Assembly: GCA_010672165.1 (NCBI GenBank)
Contig: JAAHHN010000002.1
Location: 23,335 to 87,334 of the forward strand
Reading direction: 5' to 3'
Origin: Spirulina sp. SIO3F2
Lineage (GTDB): Bacteria > Cyanobacteriota > Cyanobacteriia > Cyanobacteriales > Spirulinaceae
Length of the DNA stretch: 64,000 nt
Positions 55,532 to 63,945 of the stretch are shown here, piece after piece. Both the position numbers and the translations under genes were made by a program. The notes beneath the pieces are model-generated. The model made no database searches and was not told the DNA's origin. It was given only the letters and a program-made list of their open reading frames with translations. Numbering within the stretch: position 1 is the stretch's first letter; each line of letters opens with the position of its first letter.

Positions 55532-55966
55532 TCAAGATTGGTTCTGAACTGCACGTTTGTAAAGCATTTGAATAGATTTAAGAACTTTGGGAACCATCCC
55601 TGATTCGCTCTCTGCTTGGGGAGCCATCCCTTGCACTTGCATCAAAACTTTGGCTTCTTCCACTTGAACATCCCCATCGCTATAGATCAAAGCACTTAAG
55701 GCTTCCAGCAAGGCTTGATAATCAGCCTCCGTGTGATATTGCCGCAGATAGGCCGTAATCCATTGCATACATTCAGCAGGGGCAATGGGCTGAGCCTCAG
55801 AGAGCAACTTCTTAATGTCAGGGTCTTGATCAAGCTGATTATTCTGCGCCATAGTGTGGAGATATTGGCGTTCCTCTGGTTGAATCACCCCATCCAGCCA
55901 AGCTGCCCCCATCAGAATTTTGAGTAGGGCTTTGGTTTGGGTTGCGTTAATGGGAGAGGGTGTCAT
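55532..55966 (-). CDS. TerB-like small protein
   Basis: The 144-residue product fits the TerB/DjlA-N helical fold, with repeated helices each containing an acidic D-G-x-x-x-x-E-E pattern: AAWLDGVIQPEERQYLHTMA and SALIYSDGDVQVEEAKVLMQ. Proteins of this family bind metal ions or act in stress responses at the membrane. The ATG at 55964-55966 (MTPSPINATQ) is preferred over an in-frame start at 56059. It is a single gene; nothing more specific than TerB-like can be said. Confidence 0.7.
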   Translation of the reverse strand: MTPSPINATQTKALLKILMGAAWLDGVIQPEERQYLHTMAQNNQLDQDPDIKKLLSEAQPIAPAECMQWITAYLRQYHTEADYQALLEALSALIYSDGDVQVEEAKVLMQVQGMAPQAESESGMVPKVLKSIQMLYKRAVQNQS

Positions 55967-56065
55967 GGAAGATAACAGTTTGATGCCTCGAAACGAATAG
56001 CGTCGAAAACAGAGCGATAAGATCAAATCTGCATGAGTTCGGCTGTCATATTTTAGCATTGCGAT

Positions 56066-56196
56066 TTAGGGCGTGTCGTCAGTTAACATCAGAAGTCTTA
56101 CGGACAAGCGATAGAGCGCCCGACCCTAAAAATAGAAAAAGGGGCGGTAAGCCAGTCACAGCAATAATTTGAAATCCAACTAACGACAGCCCCTAG
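56066..56196. mobile_element. Inverted-repeat element, family R1, copy C
   Basis: This is the fullest copy. Left end TTAGGGCGTGTCGTCAGTTA; right end, reverse complement, CTAGGGGCTGTCGTTAGTTG. The core GCCCGACCCTAAAAAT begins at 56118, followed by GGGGCGGTAAGCCAGTCACAG. The 7-bp word GCGATTT occurs at 56061-56067 and again at 56199-56205, which may be a target duplication, though the word is related to HIP1 and common. It lies 41 bp past the 3' end of the minus-strand ald gene. Confidence 0.65.
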
Positions 56197-56237
56197 ACGC
56201 GATTTGGCAGCCTTGTCCTTTCTTTGCAGATGACACC

Positions 56238-57323
56238 CTAAATCAAATCTGGAAACGTTTCACGAATTGCCGGATGAACCAATTGATGGGCTTGAATATT
56301 TAAGCCTCGGGCCAATGGCTCGTCCTTCAACACCGCATCTATCCCATAGTTTGCTAACTTCACCACATAAGGGAGCGTACTGTGGTTGAGGGCTTGGGTT
56401 GCCGTCCACGGCACAGCTCCTGGCATATTGGGAATGCCCACATGCACGACCTTTTCATCGATATAGCTCGGCTGGCTATGGGAGGTGACATGCATGGTTT
56501 CAATACAGCCCCCTTGATCCACAGCCACATCCACAATCACCGAACCTGGACACATTTGAGCCACTAATTCCCGACTGACCAGTTGCGGTGGGCGTTTACC
56601 GGGAACCAGCACCGCTCCAATGACCAAATCCGCAGCCTGTACTGAGGCTTCAATTTGGCTGGGGGTGCTGTAGAGATAACTCGCCTGCGCCCCTAGCAGA
56701 TTTTCGAGTTCCACCAGCCGTGCCACGTTGATATCAATAATCTCCACCGTTGCGCCCATACCCAATGCAATTTTGGCAGCTTCTGTCCCCACTACCCCAC
56801 CGCCCAAGACCACCACCCGTCCGGGTCGAACACCGGGTACACCGCCGAGGAGCACGCCTCGCCCGCCATGCTGTCGTTCTAGATAATGTGCCCCCATCTG
56901 GGTTGCCAGTCGTCCGGCGATCGCACTCATCGGTGCCAGCAGCGGTAACTGGCCATTGGGCAATTCAACAGTTTCATAGGCAATAGCTGTAATGCCAGAT
57001 TGGAGCAAGCATTCAGTTAACATCCGATCGGCTGCTAAATGCAGATAAGTAAAGAGGACGTGACCCTTATGCAACTGGTCGTATTCAGTGGGTAATGGTT
57101 CTTTGACCTTGACCACCAGTTCTTGATTCCAGGCAACCGTTGCCTCAGTGACAATTGTGGCTCCTGCTTGCTGATAGGCTGCATCTGTAAACCCTGCTCC
57201 CTGACCAGCTCCGGTTTCAACAAAGACTTGATGGCCGTGTTGGCATAGAACTTGGACAGAACTTGGGGTTAAACCCACCCGAAACTCTTGGTCTTTAATC
57301 TCTTTGGGAACACCAATGTGCAT
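56238..57323 (-). CDS. ald: Alanine dehydrogenase
   Basis: Ald interconverts L-alanine and pyruvate plus ammonium with NAD(H). The 361-residue product starts MHIGVPKEIKDQEFRVGLTP, and has VKVKEPLPTEYDQL near 70, the nucleotide-binding turn VVLGGGVVGTEAAKIALGMG near residue 170, and the C-terminal HVGIPNMPGAVPWTATQALN. The catalytic Lys and His fall in the conserved N-terminal and HLAADRMLT blocks. It starts at ATG 57321-57323 with AGGAGG directly upstream, an unusually strong site. Alanine fits nitrogen storage; it lies near the ammonium-sensor gene but not in an operon with it. Confidence 0.96.
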   Translation of the reverse strand: MHIGVPKEIKDQEFRVGLTPSSVQVLCQHGHQVFVETGAGQGAGFTDAAYQQAGATIVTEATVAWNQELVVKVKEPLPTEYDQLHKGHVLFTYLHLAADRMLTECLLQSGITAIAYETVELPNGQLPLLAPMSAIAGRLATQMGAHYLERQHGGRGVLLGGVPGVRPGRVVVLGGGVVGTEAAKIALGMGATVEIIDINVARLVELENLLGAQASYLYSTPSQIEASVQAADLVIGAVLVPGKRPPQLVSRELVAQMCPGSVIVDVAVDQGGCIETMHVTSHSQPSYIDEKVVHVGIPNMPGAVPWTATQALNHSTLPYVVKLANYGIDAVLKDEPLARGLNIQAHQLVHPAIRETFPDLI

Positions 57324-57537
57324 AACGAACCTCCTGGGCGATCGCGCTACACCTCTATTGTGGCAATTTTTCCCAGATTCTTCAGGTTGTCTTAAGAAGT
57401 GTGTGCCTTCACGAGAAATGACGCTAATGACACAGAGGAATTAAGCTAGAAAATACTGACCGTGTTCAATCCAATTTAGGGTACGTCAATCCACTCTCTC
57501 TCCCCATGATTCTGTTTCTTCTTCATCCCATCCACTC

Positions 57538-59211
57538 GTGACCTCTTCTCCGGCTAACTTTGCCAGCCCTGAATCGCCCACATGCCTTTGGGTGATTAGT
57601 GATGACCCAATTTTGCGATTGGGTTTGGTGACTGCTTTGGGAAACTTAACCCATTTTCAAGTAGAGCAAGATTGCGATCGCGCCACGGCATTGCCCGCAT
57701 TAGCCCAACAGACAGATTTAGCCGAGTGGATGCTAATTGTAGCTCTGGGAAACGATTTTGCTTGGCTAGAGCAATTGAGCCAGCTTGTGTCACCCGAGCG
57801 TGTTTTGCTGCTGCTCGAACCAGAGCCTCTCGCCCAAGCCACTGTGACAAGTTTAGGGTTTATTTATACCTGCCCTCAGGGGTCGAGTTTGGAGGCGATC
57901 GCCGCCCTTCTCTTACAGTTGTCTGCCGCCGAGCCACCACCACTCACCGCCCCAAAAACGGCTCCGGTTCTACTCCCTTCGACTCATTTCCCCCAAGCTC
58001 CACCGCGCTGGCTCTACAATCTGCGGCGGGCAGGGTTGGTACAAATTAGCGATAATCTAGCTCAAATCGAAGGAAATTTGTCCCAAAATCTGCCCCGAGT
58101 CGATCGCTGGTTTTGGCAGGGACGACAACGGGAGTTGCGTTTGGCTCGGTGGTTAGTCAATCAGCTTTTACCTGTGGAGGTTATTTTGACCCCTGCGGCA
58201 ACAGGTGCCCCCGCACCAAAGGAAGAGACGGAAACAAGCGCGATCGCCGCCCCTCCCACACCCGTCCTTTCCGAGCGCTTACTGAAGGCTTGCCTAGAAC
58301 GGGCGCGATCGGGGTTAGACAATGTCACCCCTGGACTACTGGCGATTGAGATTTTGCAATCCCAAAAACGTCAGGAATTGGTTTATGTGGTGGTTGCTCA
58401 GTTAACAGCTTGGCTCCAGGAAGCAAAATACCTTGATCCCAGTGCTCAACACCTCACCGAACAAACTGCGGAGATTATTCAAGATCTGTGGCAGCGCAGC
58501 ACCCTAGAATGGCAGCGTCGCTATTACCCCAATGCACCAACGACTGCGCCAGCATCACCTCTGATCCGACGTGATGTGCTAGCACGCCCCTTTCCGGGGC
58601 TGCCTTTTGTGACGGATTTACTCATTTATCTGGTTCAGGAATCACCGCTGACGATCGATCAGGTTCCCTATCGCCCCGAGTCTCCCGAGGCTCAAGCCCG
58701 GGCAGCCTTAGTGCTTGATCATCTGGTAATTCAACTGGCCAACCAAGTGATGAGCTATTTACTCAACTATTACGCAGAGGTTGAACAGGTCAAACTAGAA
58801 CTCTATCGTCGCAATTTCTTTGCCACCCGAGAGCTTACCCGCTTCCGCAATGAACTGTCTTGGCGCGATCGCCAAATGGCTCTCTTTCTAGAGCCGATAG
58901 CCATCTTTGAGAGTTGCTACCAACTCTGGCAGTTGGGCAATGGTCAAATCACCACAGCCCAGCTCTATGCCCCTCGCCTCGAAGAGTTACGTCAACTTCA
59001 AGGCATTCCCTGGCTCGTTACGATGACCTTCGAAGTGCGGGATGCTCTGGCACCAAGGGTGAGAGCGGCAGTGGCGATCGTGGGTCAGGGGGTTGTCTAT
59101 CTACTCACCCAGGTTTTGGGTCGGGGGTTAGGCTTGATTGGGCGCGGTATTGTGCAGGGACTCGGCAGCAGTTGGCAAGAAACACGCTATGGGCGCAAGG
59201 GCAATGATTAA
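57538..59211 (+). CDS. DUF3685 / Ycf55-like protein
   Basis: The 557-residue product has an N-terminal receiver-like alpha/beta part (CLWVISDDPILRLGLVTALG, then LLLLEPEPLAQATVTSLGF) that lacks a clear phospho-acceptor Asp, followed by a mostly helical, Leu/Gln-rich body ending in FEVRDALAPRVRAAVAIV. This architecture is that of DUF3685 proteins, called Ycf55-like in plastids; their function is unknown. The start is a GTG at 57538. A Rho-independent hairpin follows the stop at 59218-59238. Confidence 0.7.
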   Translation: MTSSPANFASPESPTCLWVISDDPILRLGLVTALGNLTHFQVEQDCDRATALPALAQQTDLAEWMLIVALGNDFAWLEQLSQLVSPERVLLLLEPEPLAQATVTSLGFIYTCPQGSSLEAIAALLLQLSAAEPPPLTAPKTAPVLLPSTHFPQAPPRWLYNLRRAGLVQISDNLAQIEGNLSQNLPRVDRWFWQGRQRELRLARWLVNQLLPVEVILTPAATGAPAPKEETETSAIAAPPTPVLSERLLKACLERARSGLDNVTPGLLAIEILQSQKRQELVYVVVAQLTAWLQEAKYLDPSAQHLTEQTAEIIQDLWQRSTLEWQRRYYPNAPTTAPASPLIRRDVLARPFPGLPFVTDLLIYLVQESPLTIDQVPYRPESPEAQARAALVLDHLVIQLANQVMSYLLNYYAEVEQVKLELYRRNFFATRELTRFRNELSWRDRQMALFLEPIAIFESCYQLWQLGNGQITTAQLYAPRLEELRQLQGIPWLVTMTFEVRDALAPRVRAAVAIVGQGVVYLLTQVLGRGLGLIGRGIVQGLGSSWQETRYGRKGND

Positions 59212-59217
59212 CCGCAT

Positions 59218-59238
59218 CCTCCGTTTAGAACACGGAGG
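59218..59238 (+). terminator. Hairpin terminator after the DUF3685 gene
   Basis: CCTCCGT (59218-59224) pairs with ACGGAGG (59232-59238), 7 bp with a 7-nt loop, followed by CTTTACCTTT. It starts 6 bp past the stop codon. Confidence 0.65.
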
Positions 59239-59479
59239 CTTTACCTTTCGCTTGTTGTAAACCAACACTGTCCAACACAGAATAATCATAACGGAGAGAT
59301 CCTACCTATCTGACTAAATACCCAGATTCAGTCCTTAACTAAATCTGGCAGGATATTCTTTCTCTCCAAAGTACTGTCCTGCAAGGCTTACTGAATTTAT
59401 CCACTCCTCATTTTTATCGTTACACAGTGCGAGAGGATGAACATCAAGAAATAACAGGTTGATGTTCCGGGTTTAATTT

Positions 59480-59493
59480 GTAAACAGATGTAT
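59480..59493 (+). promoter_or_regulatory. NtcA-like half-consensus GTA-N8-TAT upstream of the Amt-kinase gene
   Basis: NtcA, the global nitrogen regulator of cyanobacteria, binds GTA-N8-TAC. GTAAACAGATGTAT lies about 50-60 bp upstream of the Amt-kinase start and differs only in the last base. A TTAACTA word lies about 20 nt further down, near where a -10 box would be. This is a weak match on its own; the link to an ammonium sensor raises its interest. Confidence 0.3.
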
Positions 59494-59541
59494 AAAACGT
59501 CACAACCATTTCTTAACTAGCACGACAGAATATAAATTACC

Positions 59542-62190
59542 TTGGCCCTCTTCGTGACTTCTCCTGTGACTGATACTTTGTGGATTTTGGTCTGCTCTGG
59601 GCTAGTGTTCTTGATGCAGCCTGGTTTTATGTGCCTCGAATCTGGCTTAACCCGCTCCAAGAACAGCATCAATGTGGCAGTTAAGAACCTTGCTGACTTT
59701 GGCGTTTCCGTCGCTCTGTTCTGGGGTTTAGGTTTCGCACTGATGTTTGGTACAACTCAGCAGGGTTGGCTGGGAACGAGTCGATTCTGGCTGGACTTGC
59801 ATCAACAGCCTCAGCTTTCAGCTTTCTTTATTTTTCAGGTCATGTTTTGTAGCACCGCCACCACCATTGTCTCTGGGGCAGTCGCAGAACGGTTGCGATT
59901 TCATATCTATCTGCTAATTGCGATGTTGGCCTCGGGATTGATTTATCCCTTGTTTGGTCATTGGGTTTGGAATGGACTAGACGCAGGAGCAACTGATGGC
60001 TGGCTCGGGCAATTGGGCTTTGTGGATTTTGCGGGTTCAACGGTTGTGCATGGGGTGGGAGCTTGGGTCGCACTGGCGGTTTTGAAAGTGGTCGGCCCCC
60101 GTCTGGGTCGGTTTCCAACCGACAAGTCACCCCAAACCATTCAAGGGTCAAACCTGCCCCTCTCAGTATTGGGAGTGATGTTACTCTGGTTTGGTTGGTT
60201 TGGGTTTAACGGTGGCAGTACCCTAGCGCTTAATGATGATGTTCCACTCATTGTGATCAACACCATCTTGGCTGGAGTGGGAGGGATGTTAGGGGCTGGG
60301 GTATTGGACTGGCAGCAACATCACATTCCTCGGGTGGAGAGCCTGATGAATGGCTCTTTGGCCGGTTTAGTCGCCATTACCGCTGGGTGTCATGCAGTCA
60401 ATACACCACTGGCATTTATTATCGGTGCTGTGGGTGGGGCAGTGATGCATCTCTGGGTGTATTGGATGCAGCAATGGCGTTTGGATGATGCCGTAGACGC
60501 GATCGCAGTTCATGGTGCAGCAGGCATTTGGGGCACCGTTGCGGTAGGATTATTCGGCTCACCTGATGCGTTGGGGACAGGTTTGGGACGGTGGCAACAG
60601 GTATTCGTACAACTACTGGGCGTAGGCGTGGCATTTGCCTGGGCGTTTGGGTTGACCCTGCTCTTAATTTGGCTGCTCAGTCACTTTACGCCTTTGCGTG
60701 TACCGCCTGAAGATGAAACTCGGGGTCTAAACCTCTCAGAACATGGTGCCAAAACTGAATTGTATGACCTCTTTCAGGTGATGGACTACCAGGCTCAGAC
60801 CCAAGATCTGACTGCCCGAGTCCCGGTTGATCCGTTTACTGAAGTGGGCCATATTGCCCATCGTTACAATCAGGTAATGGATGCAATGGAGGCTGCCGTT
60901 ACTCGCCATCAAGCCATCGTTCATTCCTCGATGGATGCAATTTTAACCTTTGATACCCATACATTTAAGATTATCTCTGCAAATCCTCGGTCTGAAGCAT
61001 TATTTGGTTATCGACATACTGACCTGTTAAATCTGGCTATCGATGATTTGCTGGACTGGTCGATTCAGACTAGCAGCGAACGACACCAGCTCTTGCAACA
61101 ATTCACCAGTCATCAACCCCAAGAAGTTGTCTCCCATCGCCAGGATGGCTCAATTTTTCCCGCGGAAGTCACATTAGCCCGCGTCGAGTTTGGCCACCGT
61201 TCTTTTTTAACGGGTACATTTCGGGATATTACTGAACGCAAACAAGCCCAAGAAGCGCTACAGCGTCAGCGCGAGAATGAAGCGCTCCAGAAAACCCTCA
61301 CAGAATTGAAAGCCGCTCAAACTCAACTGATCCAAAGCGAAAAAATGTCCAGTTTGGGGCAGATGGTAGCGGGAGTCGCCCATGAAATCAATAATCCGGT
61401 CAACTTTATTGCAGGGAATTTGACCTATGCCCAAACCTATATTGAAGATCTACTCCATATTGTGGACTTATATCAGCAGTGCTTTCCGGATATTCCTGAG
61501 GAGATTCAAGAAGCGCTCGAAGAAGTAGAGTTTGATTATCTACGAGAAGACTTTCCTAAGCTCCATAGCTCGCTGCGCCTTGGGACAGAACGGATTCAAG
61601 AGATTGTCAAATCGCTGCGCATTTTCTCCCGTCTTGATGAAGCAGAAGTTAAGCAGGTTAATCTGCATGAAGGGCTTGATAGTACGTTGCTTATTCTGCG
61701 CAATCGTCTGAAAGCCCCTCTCAAAGGGTCAGCAGAACCCATTTGCGTGGTGCGCAACTATGCAGAGTTACCGTTGGTGGAGTGCTATGCGGGCCAACTC
61801 AACCAAGTGTTTATGAACCTGCTCAGTAATGCGATCGATGCCCTTGAAGAAGCTTGGGAGAACAGTTATTTCAGCGCACCAACCCATCCGACCATTGAGA
61901 TCGCCACGGAAATTTTCGGCCACAATTGGGTCCGCATTACGATCAGTGACAATGGCATGGGTGTGGCACCAGAAGCCCAATCCAAACTCTTTGACCCTTT
62001 TTTCACCACTAAAGAAGTGGGTAAGGGAACAGGGTTGGGGTTATCAATTAGTTATCAGGTGGTTGTTGAACGTCATCAGGGTCAGATGAGTTGTCAAACG
62101 GCAACAATTGGTGGGGCAGCATTTGTCGTGGAAATTCCGATTCAACAGCCCACCGTTCAACAAACAAAATCAACTCCCCTCGCATCCTGA
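59542..62190 (+). CDS. Ammonium transporter-PAS-histidine kinase fusion
   Basis: A fusion of a full Amt/Mep/Rh channel with a sensor kinase. The first ~390 residues are an ammonium transporter with about 11 membrane segments: LMQPGFMCLESGLTRSKNS, VDFAGSTVVHGVGAW (Asp162, His170) and IAVHGAAGIWGTVAVG (His324) match the Amt substrate Asp and twin-His pore pair. After a linker (~390-455, HAMP-like), a PAS domain (about 460-575) is followed by HisKA with phospho-acceptor His614 in AGVAHEINNPVNF and a HATPase domain with N box FMNLLSNAIDALE, ISDNGMGV, LFDPFFTTK and GTGLGLSIS. The start is a TTG at 59542 or a GTG at 59554; no ribosome-binding site decides it. A response regulator is not adjacent. 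Confidence 0.93.
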   Translation: MALFVTSPVTDTLWILVCSGLVFLMQPGFMCLESGLTRSKNSINVAVKNLADFGVSVALFWGLGFALMFGTTQQGWLGTSRFWLDLHQQPQLSAFFIFQVMFCSTATTIVSGAVAERLRFHIYLLIAMLASGLIYPLFGHWVWNGLDAGATDGWLGQLGFVDFAGSTVVHGVGAWVALAVLKVVGPRLGRFPTDKSPQTIQGSNLPLSVLGVMLLWFGWFGFNGGSTLALNDDVPLIVINTILAGVGGMLGAGVLDWQQHHIPRVESLMNGSLAGLVAITAGCHAVNTPLAFIIGAVGGAVMHLWVYWMQQWRLDDAVDAIAVHGAAGIWGTVAVGLFGSPDALGTGLGRWQQVFVQLLGVGVAFAWAFGLTLLLIWLLSHFTPLRVPPEDETRGLNLSEHGAKTELYDLFQVMDYQAQTQDLTARVPVDPFTEVGHIAHRYNQVMDAMEAAVTRHQAIVHSSMDAILTFDTHTFKIISANPRSEALFGYRHTDLLNLAIDDLLDWSIQTSSERHQLLQQFTSHQPQEVVSHRQDGSIFPAEVTLARVEFGHRSFLTGTFRDITERKQAQEALQRQRENEALQKTLTELKAAQTQLIQSEKMSSLGQMVAGVAHEINNPVNFIAGNLTYAQTYIEDLLHIVDLYQQCFPDIPEEIQEALEEVEFDYLREDFPKLHSSLRLGTERIQEIVKSLRIFSRLDEAEVKQVNLHEGLDSTLLILRNRLKAPLKGSAEPICVVRNYAELPLVECYAGQLNQVFMNLLSNAIDALEEAWENSYFSAPTHPTIEIATEIFGHNWVRITISDNGMGVAPEAQSKLFDPFFTTKEVGKGTGLGLSISYQVVVERHQGQMSCQTATIGGAAFVVEIPIQQPTVQQTKSTPLAS

Positions 62191-62389
62191 GCGAGATTCA
62201 AGCTGTATCCAAGTGAAACCTAAAGGCTTTATGTAGGGGGCGTACTTTTTTATCTTGGCTAGAGTTGGGTTAACCACGAAGAGATTGCCCCGACATTATC
62301 TTTGGAACTTTACCTATTGTGGCTGACTGTTTGAGCGCCTGTTCCAAACATGACCAGACAGATCATACTCAGAGTACAGACGCTACAGA

Positions 62390-62779
62390 TTAATCACCAT
62401 TAACCCAAGCGATCGACTCGGCCGATTGCCAGAGCTTATAGATTAACAATTCAGCCTCATCATTCAAGCGGGTCACAAACACCCCTTCGTTACCCTCGTC
62501 ATCAGACATCACCCAAGTGCCGCTAAGGCAAACTTCGATGTATTCTGCATCACAAGGATCCATGGCGATCGTGCCAGGGTGTTGATGGTTAGCTAACGCT
62601 TCCAACTCATCAAGACCCGAGACCTGAACAGGCAACAAAAAGGATGCGGTGCTCGGCTCAACCGTCAAGGGCATAGCAGCACGCAAGGCCACTAGCACCC
62701 GAGAATTTACCCAGGTTTCCATTGTTTGGGTCAAGTGCTCTAACCAAAACCCATTTTCCGTATAGGTCAATTTCAACAT
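62390..62779 (-). CDS. Small conserved-looking hypothetical protein (possibly alr0857-like)
   Basis: The 129-residue product, MLKLTYTENGFWLEHLTQTM onward, is soluble, acidic and beta-rich, with a C-terminal WVMSDDEGNEGVFVTRLNDEA and QSAESIAWVNGD. It resembles a cyanobacterial family of unknown function that I associate, with low certainty, with alr0857 of Anabaena. The ATG at 62777-62779 is used. No function is apparent. Confidence 0.6.
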   Translation of the reverse strand: MLKLTYTENGFWLEHLTQTMETWVNSRVLVALRAAMPLTVEPSTASFLLPVQVSGLDELEALANHQHPGTIAMDPCDAEYIEVCLSGTWVMSDDEGNEGVFVTRLNDEAELLIYKLWQSAESIAWVNGD

Positions 62780-63082
62780 CGTCTTAATTGGATTTGATTG
62801 GGTTAAGAGGAAGTTTGAGGGACGGCGTAAGAAGTAATGAATAGCGAGTAACAGTTAATGAGCTTGGACTCAGTTCAGACATCCTGCTGAGTGGGCATTG
62901 CCCACCAGAAACAGGTTGCCAATTTTATGACATGTCTGAACAGAGTCTAAAGTTACGATGAACGGCTCATTACTGAATTTCGCTCTCATTACTAGCCTGC
63001 CCCCAAACGAAAACTGCAAACTGCGCGTTACGTTATTTGAAACGTTCCCATCGGGAAATTGCGAACTGCGAATCGCAAACTG
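62780..63082. other. Spacer of 303 bp with one dispersed palindrome
   Basis: GTGGGCATTGCCCAC, a perfect palindrome, lies at 62891-62905, like the copy in the fabI-hisB gap. Nothing else in the interval can be named; it lies between the 3' end of the HNH gene and the 5' end of the small unknown gene, both minus strand. Confidence 0.45.
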
Positions 63083-63598
63083 TTAGCTGGCTTGCTGTTC
63101 CCGCCAGAATTGCTCGGCGAAAACCACCGTCGGGTGGGGTGGTGCTTTCGGCTTACGGTGCAATGGCATCCTGGCTTGCTCCGGGGTGCGGGGGCCTTTA
63201 CGGCCATTGCAGGGAGCGCAGGCTGCCACCACGTTGTCCCAGGTATGGCGTCCGCCTTGGGCACGGGGCAGCACATGGTCAAGGGTCAATTGGCGCTGAG
63301 CACCACAATATTGACAAGTATGCTGGTCTCGCCGAAGCACCTCACGCCGACTCACGGCTGGGGGTTTCCAAGCGCGATCGCTGCGATTCGTCGTTAGGCG
63401 AATATGCACCGGAACCTTGAGCACAAATTTCGGGGCACGCACTTCCCAGGCTTGGGTGCTGTACCAGTCTAGGGGCTCGGCTTTCCCTGTAATCAAGAGG
63501 ATGATCGCCCGACGGATATGAATCCGGCTCATAGGCAGGTAGTTGTGGGAAAAAACCACAACGGATTGGTTTAACGGTTGCTGAACAATACTGGTCAC
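63083..63598 (-). CDS. HNH endonuclease-like protein
   Basis: The 171-residue product has an HNH motif with zinc Cys pairs: TCQYCGAQRQLTLDHVLPRA, then TWDNVVAACAPCNGRKG near residues 105-145. These proteins include nucleases of restriction, recombination and phage systems and many stand-alone genes with unknown role. The N-terminal ~70 residues (SVVVFSHNYLPMSRIHIRRA) fit a family common in cyanobacteria. The start is a GTG at 63596-63598 with AAGAGGAG eight bases upstream; the frame continues further without such a site. A terminator-like hairpin lies 40 nt upstream. Confidence 0.85.
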   Translation of the reverse strand: MTSIVQQPLNQSVVVFSHNYLPMSRIHIRRAIILLITGKAEPLDWYSTQAWEVRAPKFVLKVPVHIRLTTNRSDRAWKPPAVSRREVLRRDQHTCQYCGAQRQLTLDHVLPRAQGGRHTWDNVVAACAPCNGRKGPRTPEQARMPLHRKPKAPPHPTVVFAEQFWREQQAS

Positions 63599-63638
63599 GG
63601 TATTAGCTCCTCTTACTGCCGTTGGACATAAACTCAAA

Positions 63639-63670
63639 ACCCCGCTTGCTCGGGGAACGAGAAGCGGGGT
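63639..63670 (-). terminator. Terminator-like hairpin upstream of the HNH gene
   Basis: ACCCCGCTT (63639-63647) pairs with AAGCGGGGT (63662-63670), with a 14-nt loop that itself holds CTCG/CGAG. On the minus strand it is followed by TTTTGAGTTT. It lies in the leader of the HNH gene, so it could stop transcription coming from upstream or act as an attenuator. Confidence 0.55.
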
Positions 63671-63945
63671 GAACCGTTTGGGGGTGATCGAGGGTTAGGC
63701 TAAGCGACCAGGCTGTTGCTATTCCTAAAACTCGTACTTCTCGTGTATTTAAACTGGGTCGATTTGGGCATGACTGGGTCAATCGGCTTGACTGCAATCA
63801 TTAAATGCCTGCGTTCGGTGGCTGGATGTTCGGGCTCTCGGCCTAAACTGTCCTGAGGTTCTAAGACGAAACGCTCGCTATACCGCTGCGCCTCTGTTCC
63901 TATGAGGCTAAAACTGTCTGCTAGGCAATTCCACTTGGAGGCGTC
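63671..63945. other. Unexplained 275-bp interval between divergent genes
   Basis: This lies between the HNH leader hairpin and the partial gene at 63946. A minus-strand frame of 84 codons (63700-63954) ends 30 nt before the hairpin, and a plus-strand stretch (about 63711-63803) reads VAIPKTRTSRVFKLGRFGHD before a stop, without a start codon. Neither is convincing as a gene. An RNA gene read on the minus strand and ended by the hairpin is possible, but I could not match tmRNA, 6S or SRP RNA. Confidence 0.4.

Noticed and set aside
63671-63945. tmRNA, 6S RNA or SRP RNA gene
   Set aside because: No tag-peptide frame, tRNA-like ends, or SRP loop sequence can be found in either direction.
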